Positions 48,643 through 58,899 are shown, numbered from the stretch's first letter. The stretch: DNA of 64,000 nt from DTPU01 sp963827855 (GCA_963827855.1 CAWHBY010000004.1:682001-746000), one strand, 5' to 3'. Translations and numbers: made by a program. The notes: a model not told the origin generated them from the letters alone.

Positions 48643-50637
48643 ATGATTGTGACCCGCATAAATAATCTCCTTGCAGGGATTCGGCGTCTGGCGATTGGCA
48701 AGGCCCGCGACGTGCGTGATCCCCATGTCTTCCACAACCTGTCCCTGGTGGCCTTCTTCGCCTGGGTGGGACTGGGAGTCGATGGATTGACCTCCTCGTG
48801 CTACGGCCCGGAAGAGGCGTTCCTGGCCCTCGGTCAGCATACCTACCTGGCGGTTTTTATCGCCATTGCCACCGCAGTGACCATCTTCATCATTACTGCC
48901 AGCTACTCCCAGATCGTTGAGCAGTTCCCCACCGGCGGCGGCGGCTACCTGGTGGCCAGCAAGCTGCTGTCCCCTTCACTGGGCCTGGTCTCGGGCTGCG
49001 CCCTCCTGATCGACTACGTGCTGACCATCACCGTGTCCATCGCCAGCGGCGCCAATGCGCTCTTCAGCTTCCTGCCCGAATCCTCGCAGGAACTCAAGCT
49101 GCCCATGGCCATGCTCGGGGTCTGCATCCTGGTACTGCTCAACCTTCGAGGTGTCAGAGAGTCCGTAATCCCCCTGACCCCCATCTTCCTGACGTTCGTC
49201 GGGACACACCTGTTCGTCATCGTTTGGGCTATCTCAACGCACGCGAATGGTCTGCGCCAGATGGCCGGAGCGACAATCACGGATCTCCGCGCCACGCACG
49301 TGGAGATAGGGACGATGGCCATGATCGTGCTCATCGTGCGGGCCTACGCCATGGGTGCAGGCACCTACACGGGGATTGAGGCGGTCAGCAACGCCCTGCC
49401 GATCCTCCGCGAGCCCAAGGTCAAGACCGCCAAGCGGACGATGCGGTACATGGCCCTCTCGCTGGCCTTCATGGCCGCGGGGCTCATCGTGGGATACCTC
49501 CTGTTCGACGTGCGGCCGGAGCCCGGCAAGACCCTCAACGCCGTGCTCCTGGAGCGGATGTCCAGCGGCTGGGACCACGATCTGGCGACGATCTTCGTCG
49601 GAGTGACGCTCCTGTCCGAGGCCATCCTGCTGTTCGCCGCCGCGCAGACCGGGTTCCTCGGCGGGCCGCGGGTCCTGGCGAACATGGCTGCGGATCACTG
49701 GTTCCCGTTTCAATTCGCCCTCCTGAGCAACCGTCTGGTCATCAAGAACGGCATCCTAATGGTCGGAGTCGCCTCCCTGATCCTGATGATCGCCAGCAAG
49801 GGATCCGTCACGTTTCTGGTGGTCCTGTACAGTATCAACGTGTTCATCACGTTCTGCCTCTCCCAGTTGGGCATGGTCAGGTTCTGGTGGACCCACAAGG
49901 CCACGCAGCAGCGATGGAGGAGCAAGATCCTGGTCAGCGGCGTGGGCCTCCTCCTGACCACGGTGATCCTGGCCTCTGTGGTCGTGGTCAAGTTCCACGA
50001 GGGCGGCTGGATCACCCTGATCGTGACAGGCTCCCTGATGCTGGTCGCCGTCACGATCAAGAGGTACTACCTGGCGACCCAGCAGCACATCCAGCAGTTG
50101 GACAAGTTCGTCCGTTCCGTAGAGATCGCGACCCTCGAGTCCGCAAAGCCCTACGCCAGCATGCCGGTATATGATCCGACCGCGAGGGTGGCGGTCGTCC
50201 TGGTCAACGGATTCAATGGCATGGGACTTCACACGCTGCTGGGGATCATCCGGCTCTTCGGCGCGAACTTCAAGAACTTCTTCTTTCTCCAGGCCGGGAT
50301 GGTCGACACCGCCAACTTCAAGGGCGTTGAGGAGATCGAAGGGCTCCAAAACAGCGTTCGCGCGGAACTCGGCCGGTATGAGGCCTTTGTCCAGAGCCAG
50401 GGATACTTCGCCCTCGGCTTCGGAGCCATTGGTCCGGACGTGGCGGACGAGATCTGCACCCTGGCCGGCTCCATCTTCAAGCAGTACCCCCAAAGCGTCT
50501 TCTTCGCGGGCCAGATCGTGTTCCAGGAGGACACCTTCCTGAACCGGCTCCTCTACAACCACGTGACGTTCACGGTCCAGAAGAGGCTGCTGCGGGAAGG
50601 CATCCCCTTCATCATCCTGCCCGTCAAGGTCACGTAA
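48643..50637 (+). CDS. APC-superfamily permease, possibly a KimA-like potassium importer
   Basis: 664 codons. The N-terminal ~430 residues hold about 12 membrane helices with APC motifs: GVDGLTSSCYGPEEAFLALG in helix 1, EQFPTGGGGYLVASKLLSPS in helix 2-3, and AGTYTGIEAVSNALPILREP in helix 6. The C-terminal ~180 residues are soluble and cytoplasmic (VAVVLVNGFNGMGLHTLLGI, FKNFFFLQAGMVDTANFKGV, FFAGQIVFQEDTFLNRLLYN). This matches large KimA/KUP-neighbour permeases that import K+ rather than amino acids, but the substrate cannot be fixed from sequence. It is monocistronic and divergent from hppA. Confidence 0.8.
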   Translation: MIVTRINNLLAGIRRLAIGKARDVRDPHVFHNLSLVAFFAWVGLGVDGLTSSCYGPEEAFLALGQHTYLAVFIAIATAVTIFIITASYSQIVEQFPTGGGGYLVASKLLSPSLGLVSGCALLIDYVLTITVSIASGANALFSFLPESSQELKLPMAMLGVCILVLLNLRGVRESVIPLTPIFLTFVGTHLFVIVWAISTHANGLRQMAGATITDLRATHVEIGTMAMIVLIVRAYAMGAGTYTGIEAVSNALPILREPKVKTAKRTMRYMALSLAFMAAGLIVGYLLFDVRPEPGKTLNAVLLERMSSGWDHDLATIFVGVTLLSEAILLFAAAQTGFLGGPRVLANMAADHWFPFQFALLSNRLVIKNGILMVGVASLILMIASKGSVTFLVVLYSINVFITFCLSQLGMVRFWWTHKATQQRWRSKILVSGVGLLLTTVILASVVVVKFHEGGWITLIVTGSLMLVAVTIKRYYLATQQHIQQLDKFVRSVEIATLESAKPYASMPVYDPTARVAVVLVNGFNGMGLHTLLGIIRLFGANFKNFFFLQAGMVDTANFKGVEEIEGLQNSVRAELGRYEAFVQSQGYFALGFGAIGPDVADEICTLAGSIFKQYPQSVFFAGQIVFQEDTFLNRLLYNHVTFTVQKRLLREGIPFIILPVKVT

Positions 50638-50783
50638 CGGTCGGTTCAGGCAGGGCCTTCATCCCGCGTCCATCCACCAGGGGCTCTCGCCATCGAGGCC
50701 TCCAGAGCGGCCTGGCAGGTGGGGCTGTTCATGGTCGGACAGACAAAGACCGGCCATGGATGGACGAAGCCAACTGCCATCGC

Positions 50784-53565
50784 TCAGTCTGTCCAGAGAT
50801 ACTCGAAGCGATAGACCCCGGAGCCCAGCTCTGCAACCAGGACTCCGCCCTTCTGCTGAACAGACCTGACGCCCTCTGCCTTGGCCACAGGCTTGCCGGA
50901 CTCCGTGACGGCCTTGTCGCCGGCCTTGGGAAGCGTGAGAGTCGCTGTCGTGTTCGGCGGGATCACCACGTCGACGATCAAGGACTTGTCCTTGATCTGC
51001 CAGCCGGAGGCCACCTTCCCGTAGGGGCTCTCGAGGGTCGCCTTGGCAGAGGTCAAGCCCCCGCCCGGATGCGGCTGGATCAGCGAGTGTTTGTAGGCCA
51101 CGCTCTCAGGGTCGAGATCGAGGCCCGCCACAACAGCGTAGAGCCATTCGCCGATCGCTCCGTAGGCATAGTGATTGAACGAGTTCATCCCCTCGTCCTG
51201 GAAGCTGCCGTCGGGCTTGATGCCGTCCCATCGCTCCCAGATGGTCGTGGCGCCCTGCGTGATCGGGTAGAGCCACGAGGGGTAGTCCCTGCGGTTCAGG
51301 AGCATATAGGCCTCTTTCAGGTAGCCGTGGTCGCTGAGTACTCGGCAGATCACGGGAGTCCCCAGAAAGCCGGTCGTGATGTGCTTGAACCGACTCACGT
51401 CCGCAGCCAGACCGCTTCGCCGCAGACTCCCGCTGTGCAGCCGGCAGCAGGTCAAAGGCCAGGGCGAGGGCATAGGCCGTCTGGGTATTCGAGGAGAGCC
51501 TGGCGTTGGGCGTGACGAACTCCTTCTGGAAGGCCGCCTTGATCTTCTTGAGGAGCTCTCGCATAGTGCTGGGCGTCCTGGGTCTTGCCCAGCACAATCG
51601 CCGCCCGCTGCAGCAGGTCCGTAGACCTCGCGAAGTAGGCCTGACAGACCAGATCCTTGTCTGTCGTCGCACCCGGGTAGTCCGACTGGGTCGTGGCGAA
51701 CGCCAACCAGTCGCCAAAGGTGAAGTCCTGCTTCCACAGCACCGTCTTGCCCGGCCCTGTGGGTCATGTAGTCCACCCAGGCCTTCATGCTGGGATACTG
51801 CCGCTCCAGCAGCCGCTTGTCGCCGTAGCACAGATAGACCGTCCATGGGACGACGACCGCAGCGTCCGCCCAGCCGGCCGATGCTCCGCCTGTGGCCTGT
51901 CCCCTGCTCAGCACATCGGGGATCACGTGCGGGACTGCGCCGTCGGCCTTCTGGTCCGCAGCCACGTCACCCAGCCACTTGGTGTAGAATCCCGCCACGT
52001 CTGCATTGAAGCAGGCAGTCCGGGCAAAGACCTGGGCGTCACCCGTCCATCCCAGCCGCTCGTCCCGCTGGGGACAGTCCGTGGGCACGTCCACGAAATT
52101 GCCCTTCTGGCCCCATTGGATGTTGTGCTGCAACTGGTTGATCATGCGCTCGGAGCACTCGAAGGTCCCGGTCCGTGCCGATAGTCGGAGTGGACCACGA
52201 CGCCGGTCAGGTCGTCGAGTCGTCGGCTCGCCCGGCCAGCCCTCCACGGCCACGTAGCGGAACCCGTGGAAGGTGAAGTGCGGCTCGAAGACCTCTGGTT
52301 GCTCGCTCCCCTTGAGGGTGTATTGGTCCGTCTGCCTTGGCGGCCCGCAGGTTGGCGGTGTAGACGTTGCCCCCCTTGTCGAGGACCTCGAAGTGGCGCA
52401 GCGTCACCTGGGCTCCGGCCGGTCCCTTGACCTTGATCCGGACCCAGCCCACCATGTTCTGGCCCATGTCCACGACGGTGTCGCCCTGGGGCGTCTTGAA
52501 GACCTTGACGGGCCGGATCTCCTGGATCCGCCGCACTGCGGGGCCAGCAGGCGCGATCAGCACGTCCTTGCTGTGTGCGGCCACCTTGACACCGGACCAG
52601 CCGCTGTCGTCGAAACCGGCACTCTGGCTCCAGCCGTGCCTTCTCCAGCCGGGCGTCATAGATCTCGCCGTTGTAGATGTCTGAAGAGCGGATGGGACCA
52701 GTGGACGATTTCCACGAGCCGTCCGTGGTGATCACCTCACGGCTGCCGTCCTTGGCCACGATCTCGAGTCTGGGCGCACAGGGCCACGGCCTTGCCGTAG
52801 ACGTTTCGGTTGCCGCTCCAGACGAGCAGGCCCCGGAACCATCCATCGCCCAGGGTCACGCCGATGGCGTTCTCCCCAGCCTGAACCAGAGCCGTCACAT
52901 CATAGGTCTGGTACTGAAGCCGTTTGTCGTAGGTCGTCCATCCGGGCGTCAGGACCTGATCGCCAACCCTGCGGCCGTTGATCTGGGTCTCGTACAAACC
53001 GTGACAGGTCACGTAGAGCCTGGCGGACTCAATGGGGCCCTTGAGGCTGAAAGTCCTCCGCAGCATGGGACTCGGGTTGGACGCATTGACGTCCTCGACC
53101 AGGTCCGGCTCTATCCACTGGGCCTTCCACTGGGCAGCCGCCAGCAGGCCCATCTCCCAGAACGCCGGGTGCGCTCCACTCTGAGGCCTGAGCCCTGCCG
53201 TCCCACACGCGGACCTGCCAATAGACCCGCTGTCTGGGCATCAACTCAGGCCCGCCATAGGACACAGCGATCGATTGATCGCCCTTGACCTTGCCAGTGT
53301 CCCACAGCAGGCTTCTACCCGCGGCGAGGTCCTCTGGGCTCCGGCCTGCCCTGATCTGGTACGCGGATTGGACCACCGCCCGAAGGGGTGAGTCCAGGGT
53401 CCAGCTCAGCCTCGGCCTGGCCACGTCCATGCCGATGGGATCGACCTTGTACTCGCACCTGCAGTCCTTCACGGTCAATTCCGCGGCGCTGACGACCCAC
53501 GACATGTTCAGTATGATTGCCGCTGCCGCCAGGCCCACTGCCACACCAGTCGTCCTTGTCTTCAT
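50784..53565 (-). pseudogene. GH78 alpha-L-rhamnosidase, broken by about nine frameshifts
   Basis: Start 53565 (TAAGGAG upstream), signal peptide, then the GH78 order. N-terminal Ig-like domain: CEYKVDPIGMDVARPRLSW, YQIRAGRSPEDLAAGR. Concanavalin-like domain: YVTCHGLYETQINGRRVGD, TLGDGWFRGL. Catalytic (alpha/alpha)6 barrel: FVDVPTDCPQRDERLGWTGD, GASAGWADAAVVVPWTVYLC, ITQGATTIWERWDGI, GMNSFNHYAYGAIGEWLYAV. Frame changes are needed near 53165, 52775, 52640, 52335, 52215, 52170, 51745, 51570 and 51425. Between them the protein is well conserved and no substitution stops are seen, so dense read errors and recent decay are both possible. If intact it would remove terminal rhamnose from pectin-type glycans. 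Confidence 0.85.
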
Positions 53566-53651
53566 GGAGCACTCCTTACCAGGTTGTCGGCCGGCCCAGG
53601 ACCGCATAGGAGGTCGCAAGGGATCCACCGCCGGGCCAGTCACGTCACTTC

Positions 53652-53680
53652 TTGCAATGGTTGCCGCAGTATGATATTAT
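53652..53680 (+). promoter_or_regulatory. Sigma-70-type promoter for the beta-propeller protein
   Basis: TTGCAA (53652-53657), a 17 bp spacer and TATTAT (53675-53680), about 90 bp before the start codon. Confidence 0.55.
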
Positions 53681-53770
53681 AGTGGTCGGACGCGGTCTAC
53701 CCTGTAGATCGCAAAAAGGGGAACTCGGGCACATGCCTCACGGAGGAGGAGTCCATAGGGGAATCTTTGC

Positions 53771-55588
53771 ATGAATCGATGGCTTGTCCTCGTGTCGGTG
53801 GGTCTGCTCGCTTGGCCGGCCGGTGCACAGCAGGACCTGGGCCCGGAGACGGTCTTGACGGCCGTGACGCAAGGGGTCTCGGTGGGCAGGATCAGCGGAG
53901 TCCTCTGGAGCGACCTCAACGGCAACGCCAGGAAGGACTCGACTGAGCCCGGGATCGCTGGTTGGACCGTCCATCTGAGCACGGGGCAGACTGCAGTCAC
54001 CGGCGTCCATGGCGAGTACACCTTCGCCAACCTGGCTCCAGGCGCGTACCGGGTCACCGAAGACTCTAGGCCGGCGTGGTTTCAGACCTTTCCTGCGCCC
54101 GTGGTCCAGTCCTATCCCCTTGCCTGGGCACGCGCATTCCAGGGCCGGCCGGACAGCACCAATGAGTGCGTGGTCGTTGACACGGATCCCAACGGCGAGT
54201 TCTTCTGTGCGGGCCATTTCAGCGGCGCCGTCGACTTTGACCCCTCCGATGGCGTGGATCTGAGGACCGCCGTCGGCGGCCAGGACATCTTCGTCTCGCG
54301 GTTCAAGTCCGATGGCGCCCGCGTCTGGGTGCGGACTTTTGGCGATGGGATGGACGAGATCGTCACGGCCATGGAGGTGGATTCCTCGTCCGGCATCATC
54401 CTGTCCGGCAGTTTCCAGTTCGACGTGGACTTCGACCCCGGGCAAGGCAAGGACGTCCACACGGCCGCTGGCATGCGAGATGCCTTCGTCACCAGGCTGA
54501 AGGCCGACGGCTCCTACGGGTGGACCAAGGTCCTGGGCGGGCCTGATGCCGCGGTGACGATCAGGGGTCTCTGCCTGAGCACCTCCGAAGACATCCTCCT
54601 GACCGGCAGCTTCAGCGGATCAGCGGACTTCGACCCGGGTGCAGGGGTAGACGTCCATACCGCGCCGGGCGACGCCTCGGCCTTTGTGACGAAGCTCCAT
54701 AGCGACGGTTCCTATGGCTGGACAAGGACGTTTGGCGGTTCGTCCTACGCCCGGGGGGGGAAGGTCGTGACCGACCCCAACGGTGGGATCTACGTGGCCG
54801 GCGACTTCCAGTCCACTGTGAACTTCGTCACTGCAGGCCGCACTGAGGCGCGGAGTAGCAGCGGCGACTGCGACATCTTCGTCATTGGCTACGACAGCCA
54901 GGGCAACAGCCTGTGGACCCGTACCGTGGGAGGGGCAGACTGGGACCGGCCGTTCGACATCTGCCTGGATGCAGCAGGCAACATCTACGTGACAGGCATC
55001 TACAGCTTGTGGGTCAACTTCAACCCCACGGGTCAGGCGGATTGGCGATACACGCCCAATTACCACGTGGGCCAGTGTTTTGTCATGATGATGCACCACG
55101 ATGGCCGGTATGGCTGGACGACCACGATCGGCGACGACACGGTCAGGACTGCAGGCATGACCGTCCGCGTCGATCCGAGCGGCCAAGTGGTGGTGGCCGG
55201 AGAGCAGACCTCCAGCGATGCCCTCATAGCAGAGGGCCCGCGATCCGACCTTTTTGTGGCCGGCCTGAGCCCAGAAGGCAAGATCACCTGGACACGCCAA
55301 TGGACCTCGATTGTGAACACCGTGGTCTACTGCCCGGGCACGGGCGCAGCGGCCTTGTCACCGTGGCCTTGGGGCCTGACCCTCAGCCCCGCTGGTGACG
55401 TCCTGTTGTCGGGCAGATTCAATGCAGCCGTGGACTGGAGCGGCACGGCCGCCACAGCGACGATGGTCCCGACGGGCGCGATGGACGGCTTCCTGACCAA
55501 GCTCAGCCGCACGGCCGGCAGCTACTCGGTCTCTCTGCAGGCGGGCACTAGTGCGACAGGGTGCGATTTCGGCAACATCCCGCGATAG
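53771..55588 (+). CDS. Secreted SdrD B-like and SBBP-type beta-propeller protein
   Basis: 605 codons, signal peptide to about residue 20. Residues ~35-105 form a SdrD B-like / Cna-B domain (ISGVLWSDLNGNARKDSTEP, GIAGWTVHLS, YTFANLAPGAYRVTED) typical of Planctomycetota surface proteins. Then come at least six propeller-type repeats of about 55 residues, each with 'GxFxxxVDFDPGxGxDxHTA ... DxFVTRLxxDGSYGWTxxxG'. Examples are HFSGAVDFDPSDGVDLRTAV, SFQFDVDFDPGQGKDVHTAA and SFSGSADFDPGAGVDVHTAP, with KADGSYGWTKVLGG and HSDGSYGWTRTFGG. It is probably extracellular; a ligand is not known. Confidence 0.85.
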   Translation: MNRWLVLVSVGLLAWPAGAQQDLGPETVLTAVTQGVSVGRISGVLWSDLNGNARKDSTEPGIAGWTVHLSTGQTAVTGVHGEYTFANLAPGAYRVTEDSRPAWFQTFPAPVVQSYPLAWARAFQGRPDSTNECVVVDTDPNGEFFCAGHFSGAVDFDPSDGVDLRTAVGGQDIFVSRFKSDGARVWVRTFGDGMDEIVTAMEVDSSSGIILSGSFQFDVDFDPGQGKDVHTAAGMRDAFVTRLKADGSYGWTKVLGGPDAAVTIRGLCLSTSEDILLTGSFSGSADFDPGAGVDVHTAPGDASAFVTKLHSDGSYGWTRTFGGSSYARGGKVVTDPNGGIYVAGDFQSTVNFVTAGRTEARSSSGDCDIFVIGYDSQGNSLWTRTVGGADWDRPFDICLDAAGNIYVTGIYSLWVNFNPTGQADWRYTPNYHVGQCFVMMMHHDGRYGWTTTIGDDTVRTAGMTVRVDPSGQVVVAGEQTSSDALIAEGPRSDLFVAGLSPEGKITWTRQWTSIVNTVVYCPGTGAAALSPWPWGLTLSPAGDVLLSGRFNAAVDWSGTAATATMVPTGAMDGFLTKLSRTAGSYSVSLQAGTSATGCDFGNIPR

Positions 55589-55599
55589 ACGCGGGACTC

Positions 55600-55636
55600 C
55601 GGGAGATAGGAGATGGTAGTCAGGAGACAGGAGATG
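55600..55636. repeat. Heptamer tandem array (about 4 units)
   Basis: 7-bp units AGGAGAT, GGTAGTC, AGGAGAC, AGGAGAT right after the beta-propeller stop codon. Confidence 0.75.
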
Positions 55637-55656
55637 GAACTACGGTCTCACATCCG

Positions 55657-55881
55657 TCATACGGTGATGGCCAGGAAGAGCAACAGCACGCCCACGGAGA
55701 CTGCCCCTAAGGTCAATTGAAGCCAACGCGTGTATCTCGCATAGGCCGGGTCCTGGTCCTCAAACTCGTGGTAGATCTCGTCCTCGTCATCCGGCGGCCT
55801 CAACCGAAGCCTGACATACAGATGCGAGACGAGCCCCAGGACCACGGCCAGACCACCGCACAGTACAAGCACGAATCTCAT
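55657..55881 (-). CDS. Small membrane protein with acidic loop
   Basis: 74 codons. Two hydrophobic segments (VLVLCGGLAVVLGLVSHLYV; LTLGAVSVGVLLLFLAITV) flank a charged loop (RPPDDEDEIYHEFEDQDPAY). The composition is protein-like and the codon use matches the neighbours, but the ribosome site is weak. I do not recognise a family. It lies between two heptamer arrays, convergent with the beta-propeller gene. Confidence 0.55.
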   Translation of the reverse strand: MRFVLVLCGGLAVVLGLVSHLYVRLRLRPPDDEDEIYHEFEDQDPAYARYTRWLQLTLGAVSVGVLLLFLAITV

Positions 55882-55970
55882 CCCATCAGCCTACCTCACG
55901 GCCTGCTGGCCTGCAAGAAGGTAGGCACGTGAGAAGACAGAAACGAGGTCACGGCTGGCTGCAGGGTCCT

Positions 55971-56003
55971 TCTGTCTCCTGACTACTGACTCCTGTCTCC
56001 TCT
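55971..56003. repeat. Heptamer tandem array upstream of argH
   Basis: About five units (CTGTCTC, CTGACTA, CTGACTC, CTGTCTC). It ends just before the argH promoter and is the reverse complement type of the AGGAGAC arrays. Confidence 0.8.
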
Positions 56004-56010
56004 CCTCGCA

Positions 56011-56039
56011 TTGACACACCCCGCCCCCAATCATATGAT
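56011..56039 (+). promoter_or_regulatory. Sigma-70-type promoter of argH-thiL-tsaE
   Basis: Perfect TTGACA (56011-56016), a 17 bp spacer, TATGAT (56034-56039), 35 bp before the argH start codon. Confidence 0.75.
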
Positions 56040-56073
56040 CTGGCCCGACAAGACCCCTATGAAGGATTGAATC

Positions 56074-57465
56074 ATGGAGAAGAAAGTGGACCGTAACTGG
56101 GAGAAACGGCTGTCTGGCCAGCCTGACCAGAAGATGATGGACTTCACTGAGTCCTTGTCCTTCGACCAGCGGCTCTACAAGTACGATATCCAGGGGTCGA
56201 CCGCCCACGCCCGCATGTTGGCCAGGCAGGGGCTCATCAGCCCCGAAGACCTGACTGCCATTGAGCAGGGCCTGATCGAGATCGGCCGGCAGATCGAGGC
56301 AGGTACATTCCCCTTCGACAAGACCCAGGAAGACATCCACATGGCCATCGAGTCTGTCCTGATCGCCAGGATCGGCGAGCCGGGCAAGAAGCTACATACC
56401 GGCCGCAGCCGCAACGACCAGGTGGCCACTGACCTAAGACTCTGGATGCGAGACCGCATTGCGGAGATCCAGTCGAAGATAGCCGTCCTGCAGAAGGCCC
56501 TGGTGGACCTGGCGGCTAGGCACGCGCACGACGTCATGCCTGCCTACACGCACGTGCAGCGGGCGCAGCCGATCAGCATCGCCGCGTACGTGCTCGGCCT
56601 CTGCGAGGGCCTCGAACGCGACTATGCCCGGCTGGCCTCCTGCAGACGGCTGATGAACGTGTCGCCCCTGGGCTCTGGCGCAGTTGCCGGTTCCACGCTG
56701 GCCATCGACAGGGAGCAGACTGCCGCTGAGCTGGGATTCGACGGAATCACCGCCAACAGCGTCGATTCTGTGGGCGACCGCGACTTTGCGGCAGAGTTCG
56801 TCTTCGACTGCGCGATGATCGCCACCCACCTATCCAGGCTGGCCGAGGACTGGATCCTCTACTGCTCCACGGAGTTCGGGTTCCTCCGCATCGATGACGC
56901 CTTCTGCACCTCCTCGAGCATGATGCCCCAGAAGCGCAATCCCGACGCCCTCGAGCTGATCCGGGGCAAGACTGCTGCAGTCTACGGGTCACTGACGGCC
57001 ATGCTCACCCTGCTCAAGGCACTTCCGTCTGGGTATAACCGCGACCTGCAGGAAGACAAGGTCCACGTCTTCTCATGCAGCGACACCGTCGAGGCATGCC
57101 TGGACATGGCAGCAGCCGTGGCCTCTCACAGCCAGTTCATGGCCCAGCGGATCGCGCAGGGTCTGGACCGGGGCTTCTTGGACGCCACCAGCCTGGCGGA
57201 GTACCTGGTCAAGAAGGGCCTGCCCTTCCGCCAGGCCCATGGGATCGTGGGATCCGCAGTGGCGAGCTGTGAGAAAGAGGATAAGCGGCTCGCAGACCTG
57301 ACGATCTCGCAGTTCAAGGAGCTGTCCGGCGTCATTGAGAAAGACGTCTATGACGTCCTGGGCCCCAGCCGCGTGGCCCAGGCCTACCAGACCAAGGGCG
57401 CGGGCGGCATACAGCAGGCGGTCGAGCAGATCGCGGTGTGGAAGGAACGGCTGGGGCGGCGATGA
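56074..57465 (+). CDS. argH: Argininosuccinate lyase
   Basis: 463 codons, the usual length. It splits argininosuccinate to arginine and fumarate, the last step of arginine synthesis. Fumarase/aspartase-fold motifs: HTGRSRNDQVATDLRLWMRD, catalytic H160 in PAYTHVQRAQPISIA, and the flexible loop with catalytic Ser at 281/282 in CTSSSMMPQKRNPDALELIR. It is cytosolic. The stop overlaps the thiL start by 4 bp (ATGA), so the two are translationally coupled; the pathway link between them is not obvious. Confidence 0.97.
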   Translation: MEKKVDRNWEKRLSGQPDQKMMDFTESLSFDQRLYKYDIQGSTAHARMLARQGLISPEDLTAIEQGLIEIGRQIEAGTFPFDKTQEDIHMAIESVLIARIGEPGKKLHTGRSRNDQVATDLRLWMRDRIAEIQSKIAVLQKALVDLAARHAHDVMPAYTHVQRAQPISIAAYVLGLCEGLERDYARLASCRRLMNVSPLGSGAVAGSTLAIDREQTAAELGFDGITANSVDSVGDRDFAAEFVFDCAMIATHLSRLAEDWILYCSTEFGFLRIDDAFCTSSSMMPQKRNPDALELIRGKTAAVYGSLTAMLTLLKALPSGYNRDLQEDKVHVFSCSDTVEACLDMAAAVASHSQFMAQRIAQGLDRGFLDATSLAEYLVKKGLPFRQAHGIVGSAVASCEKEDKRLADLTISQFKELSGVIEKDVYDVLGPSRVAQAYQTKGAGGIQQAVEQIAVWKERLGRR

Positions 57466-58419
57466 GTCTGACCGAAGACCAACTGACGGCGTGGTTCGAA
57501 GGGCAGAGGCGCCTTGACGCCCGCCGGTTTCCCATTGGCATCGGCGACGACATGGCCCAAGTCCGGCTGGAGGTTGGAGACTCGGTGTTTGTCACCACAG
57601 ACATGCTGCTGGAAGGCGTGCACTTTGACCTGGCCTCCGCAACCCTCGAGCAGGTGGGGTACAAGGCCATGGCCACCTGCCTGAGCGATTGCGCGGCCAT
57701 GGCCACGCGGCCGCTGGCTGCAGTGGTGTCGCTCGGGCTGCCCTCCGGATTCACCGCAGAGAGCGTGAAACTCCTGCACGCAGGCCTCCTGCAGGCTGCA
57801 GACCGTTACGACTGCCCTCTCGTCGGCGGGGACACGACCTGCTGGAAAGACCAGACGCCTCTGGCCGTCAACGTGGCCATGCTCAGCGGTCTCGCCGGCC
57901 GCAAGCCCATCACCCGCGCCGGCGCCAGGGTCGGTGACGCCGTGTGCGTGACAGGATCGCTGGGCGGGTCGCTTGCGCAGGCATCTGGAGTTCGAGCCCC
58001 GCGTCCACGAGGCCATCGCCATAGCCGGGATGGCGGATCTCCACGCCATGATGGACCTCAGCGACGGCCTGGCCAGCGACCTGCCCAGGATCTGCAGACG
58101 AAGCGGGGTAGGCGCTATCGTCGAGACGGGCAGCCTGCCCCTCTCACAGCAGGCTTGCATGTCGGGCGATCCAGTGCACAGCGCCCTCTGTGACGGCGAG
58201 GACTTCGAGCTGCTCTTTACGCTCGGCGAGGACGACTGCCGCAGCCTTCTGGCAGCATGGGACCGGCCCCTGCCCATCACCCGGATCGGGACCATCACCG
58301 CTACGGGCAAGGTGCAGATCCGGGATGCCTCAGGCAAGACCCATGACCTCAGGGAGCACGGGTACGACCATTTTAGCCCGCGTTTCTCACGAGGCTTCGG
58401 ACGTGCGAGGCAAAAGTGA
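57462..58419 (+). CDS. thiL: Thiamine-monophosphate kinase, frame break near 57973
   Basis: Start 57462 overlaps the argH stop. The first frame has RFPIGIGDDMAQVRLEVGDS, VFVTTDMLLEGVHFDL, VGYKAMATCLSDCAAMATRP and CPLVGGDTTC, the Mg-ATP and substrate motifs of ThiL. The second frame continues from LEFEPRVHEAIAIAG through DLHAMMDLSDGLASDLPRIC to GEDFELLFTL. The switch lies in GSL-x-RRHLEFEP at about 57955-57980; one extra base explains it. ThiL phosphorylates thiamine phosphate to the active pyrophosphate. The next gene, tsaE, lies 19 bp after the stop (or overlaps it, if an alternative GTG at 58403 is used). Confidence 0.9.
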
Positions 58420-58438
58420 GGTTGTGGCAACGATTGAG

Positions 58439-58888
58439 ATGACATCAGAGTCCGTAGAGCAGACGCTCGCCCTGGGCGAGAAGGTCGGCGCCCGCCTGAA
58501 GGGCGGCGAGGTCCTGGCGATCACCGGTCCCCTGGGCAGTGGCAAGACCCACCTGATCAAGGGGATCGTGCGGGGCTGCGGCTGCCAGGACCAGGGACAG
58601 GTCAGCAGCCCCACCTTCGTCCTCGTCAACGAATACGAGGGCAGATTCACGATCTACCACATCGACGCCTACAGGATCGCCTCTGTCGCAGAGTTCGAGA
58701 TGCTGGGCTTCGAGGAGCTCCTGCACCCTGGCGCGGTGGTCCTCATCGAGTGGGCAGACCGGGTTGCGCCTGCCTTGCACGACACGGACTGCATCCACGT
58801 CCGCCTGGACCACGCCGGTCCCACGAGCCGCACCATCCGCATCGAAGACCTGCCCGACTACCTGTACCCGCTGTTGGCGGGCGAATGA
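58439..58888 (+). CDS. tsaE: tRNA threonylcarbamoyladenosine biosynthesis ATPase TsaE
   Basis: 149 codons from the ATG at 58439; a GTG at 58403 with a better ribosome site is an alternative. Walker A: ITGPLGSGKTHLIKGIVRGC. Then SSPTFVLVNEYEGRFTIYHI, the DAYRI motif, FEELLHPGAVVLIEWADRVA with the catalytic-type acidic IEWADR, and a C-terminal beta strand. With TsaB, TsaC and TsaD it makes the t6A modification of ANN-decoding tRNAs; the partner genes are not in this window. Confidence 0.93.
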   Translation: MTSESVEQTLALGEKVGARLKGGEVLAITGPLGSGKTHLIKGIVRGCGCQDQGQVSSPTFVLVNEYEGRFTIYHIDAYRIASVAEFEMLGFEELLHPGAVVLIEWADRVAPALHDTDCIHVRLDHAGPTSRTIRIEDLPDYLYPLLAGE

Positions 58889-58899
58889 CCACCCGAAAC

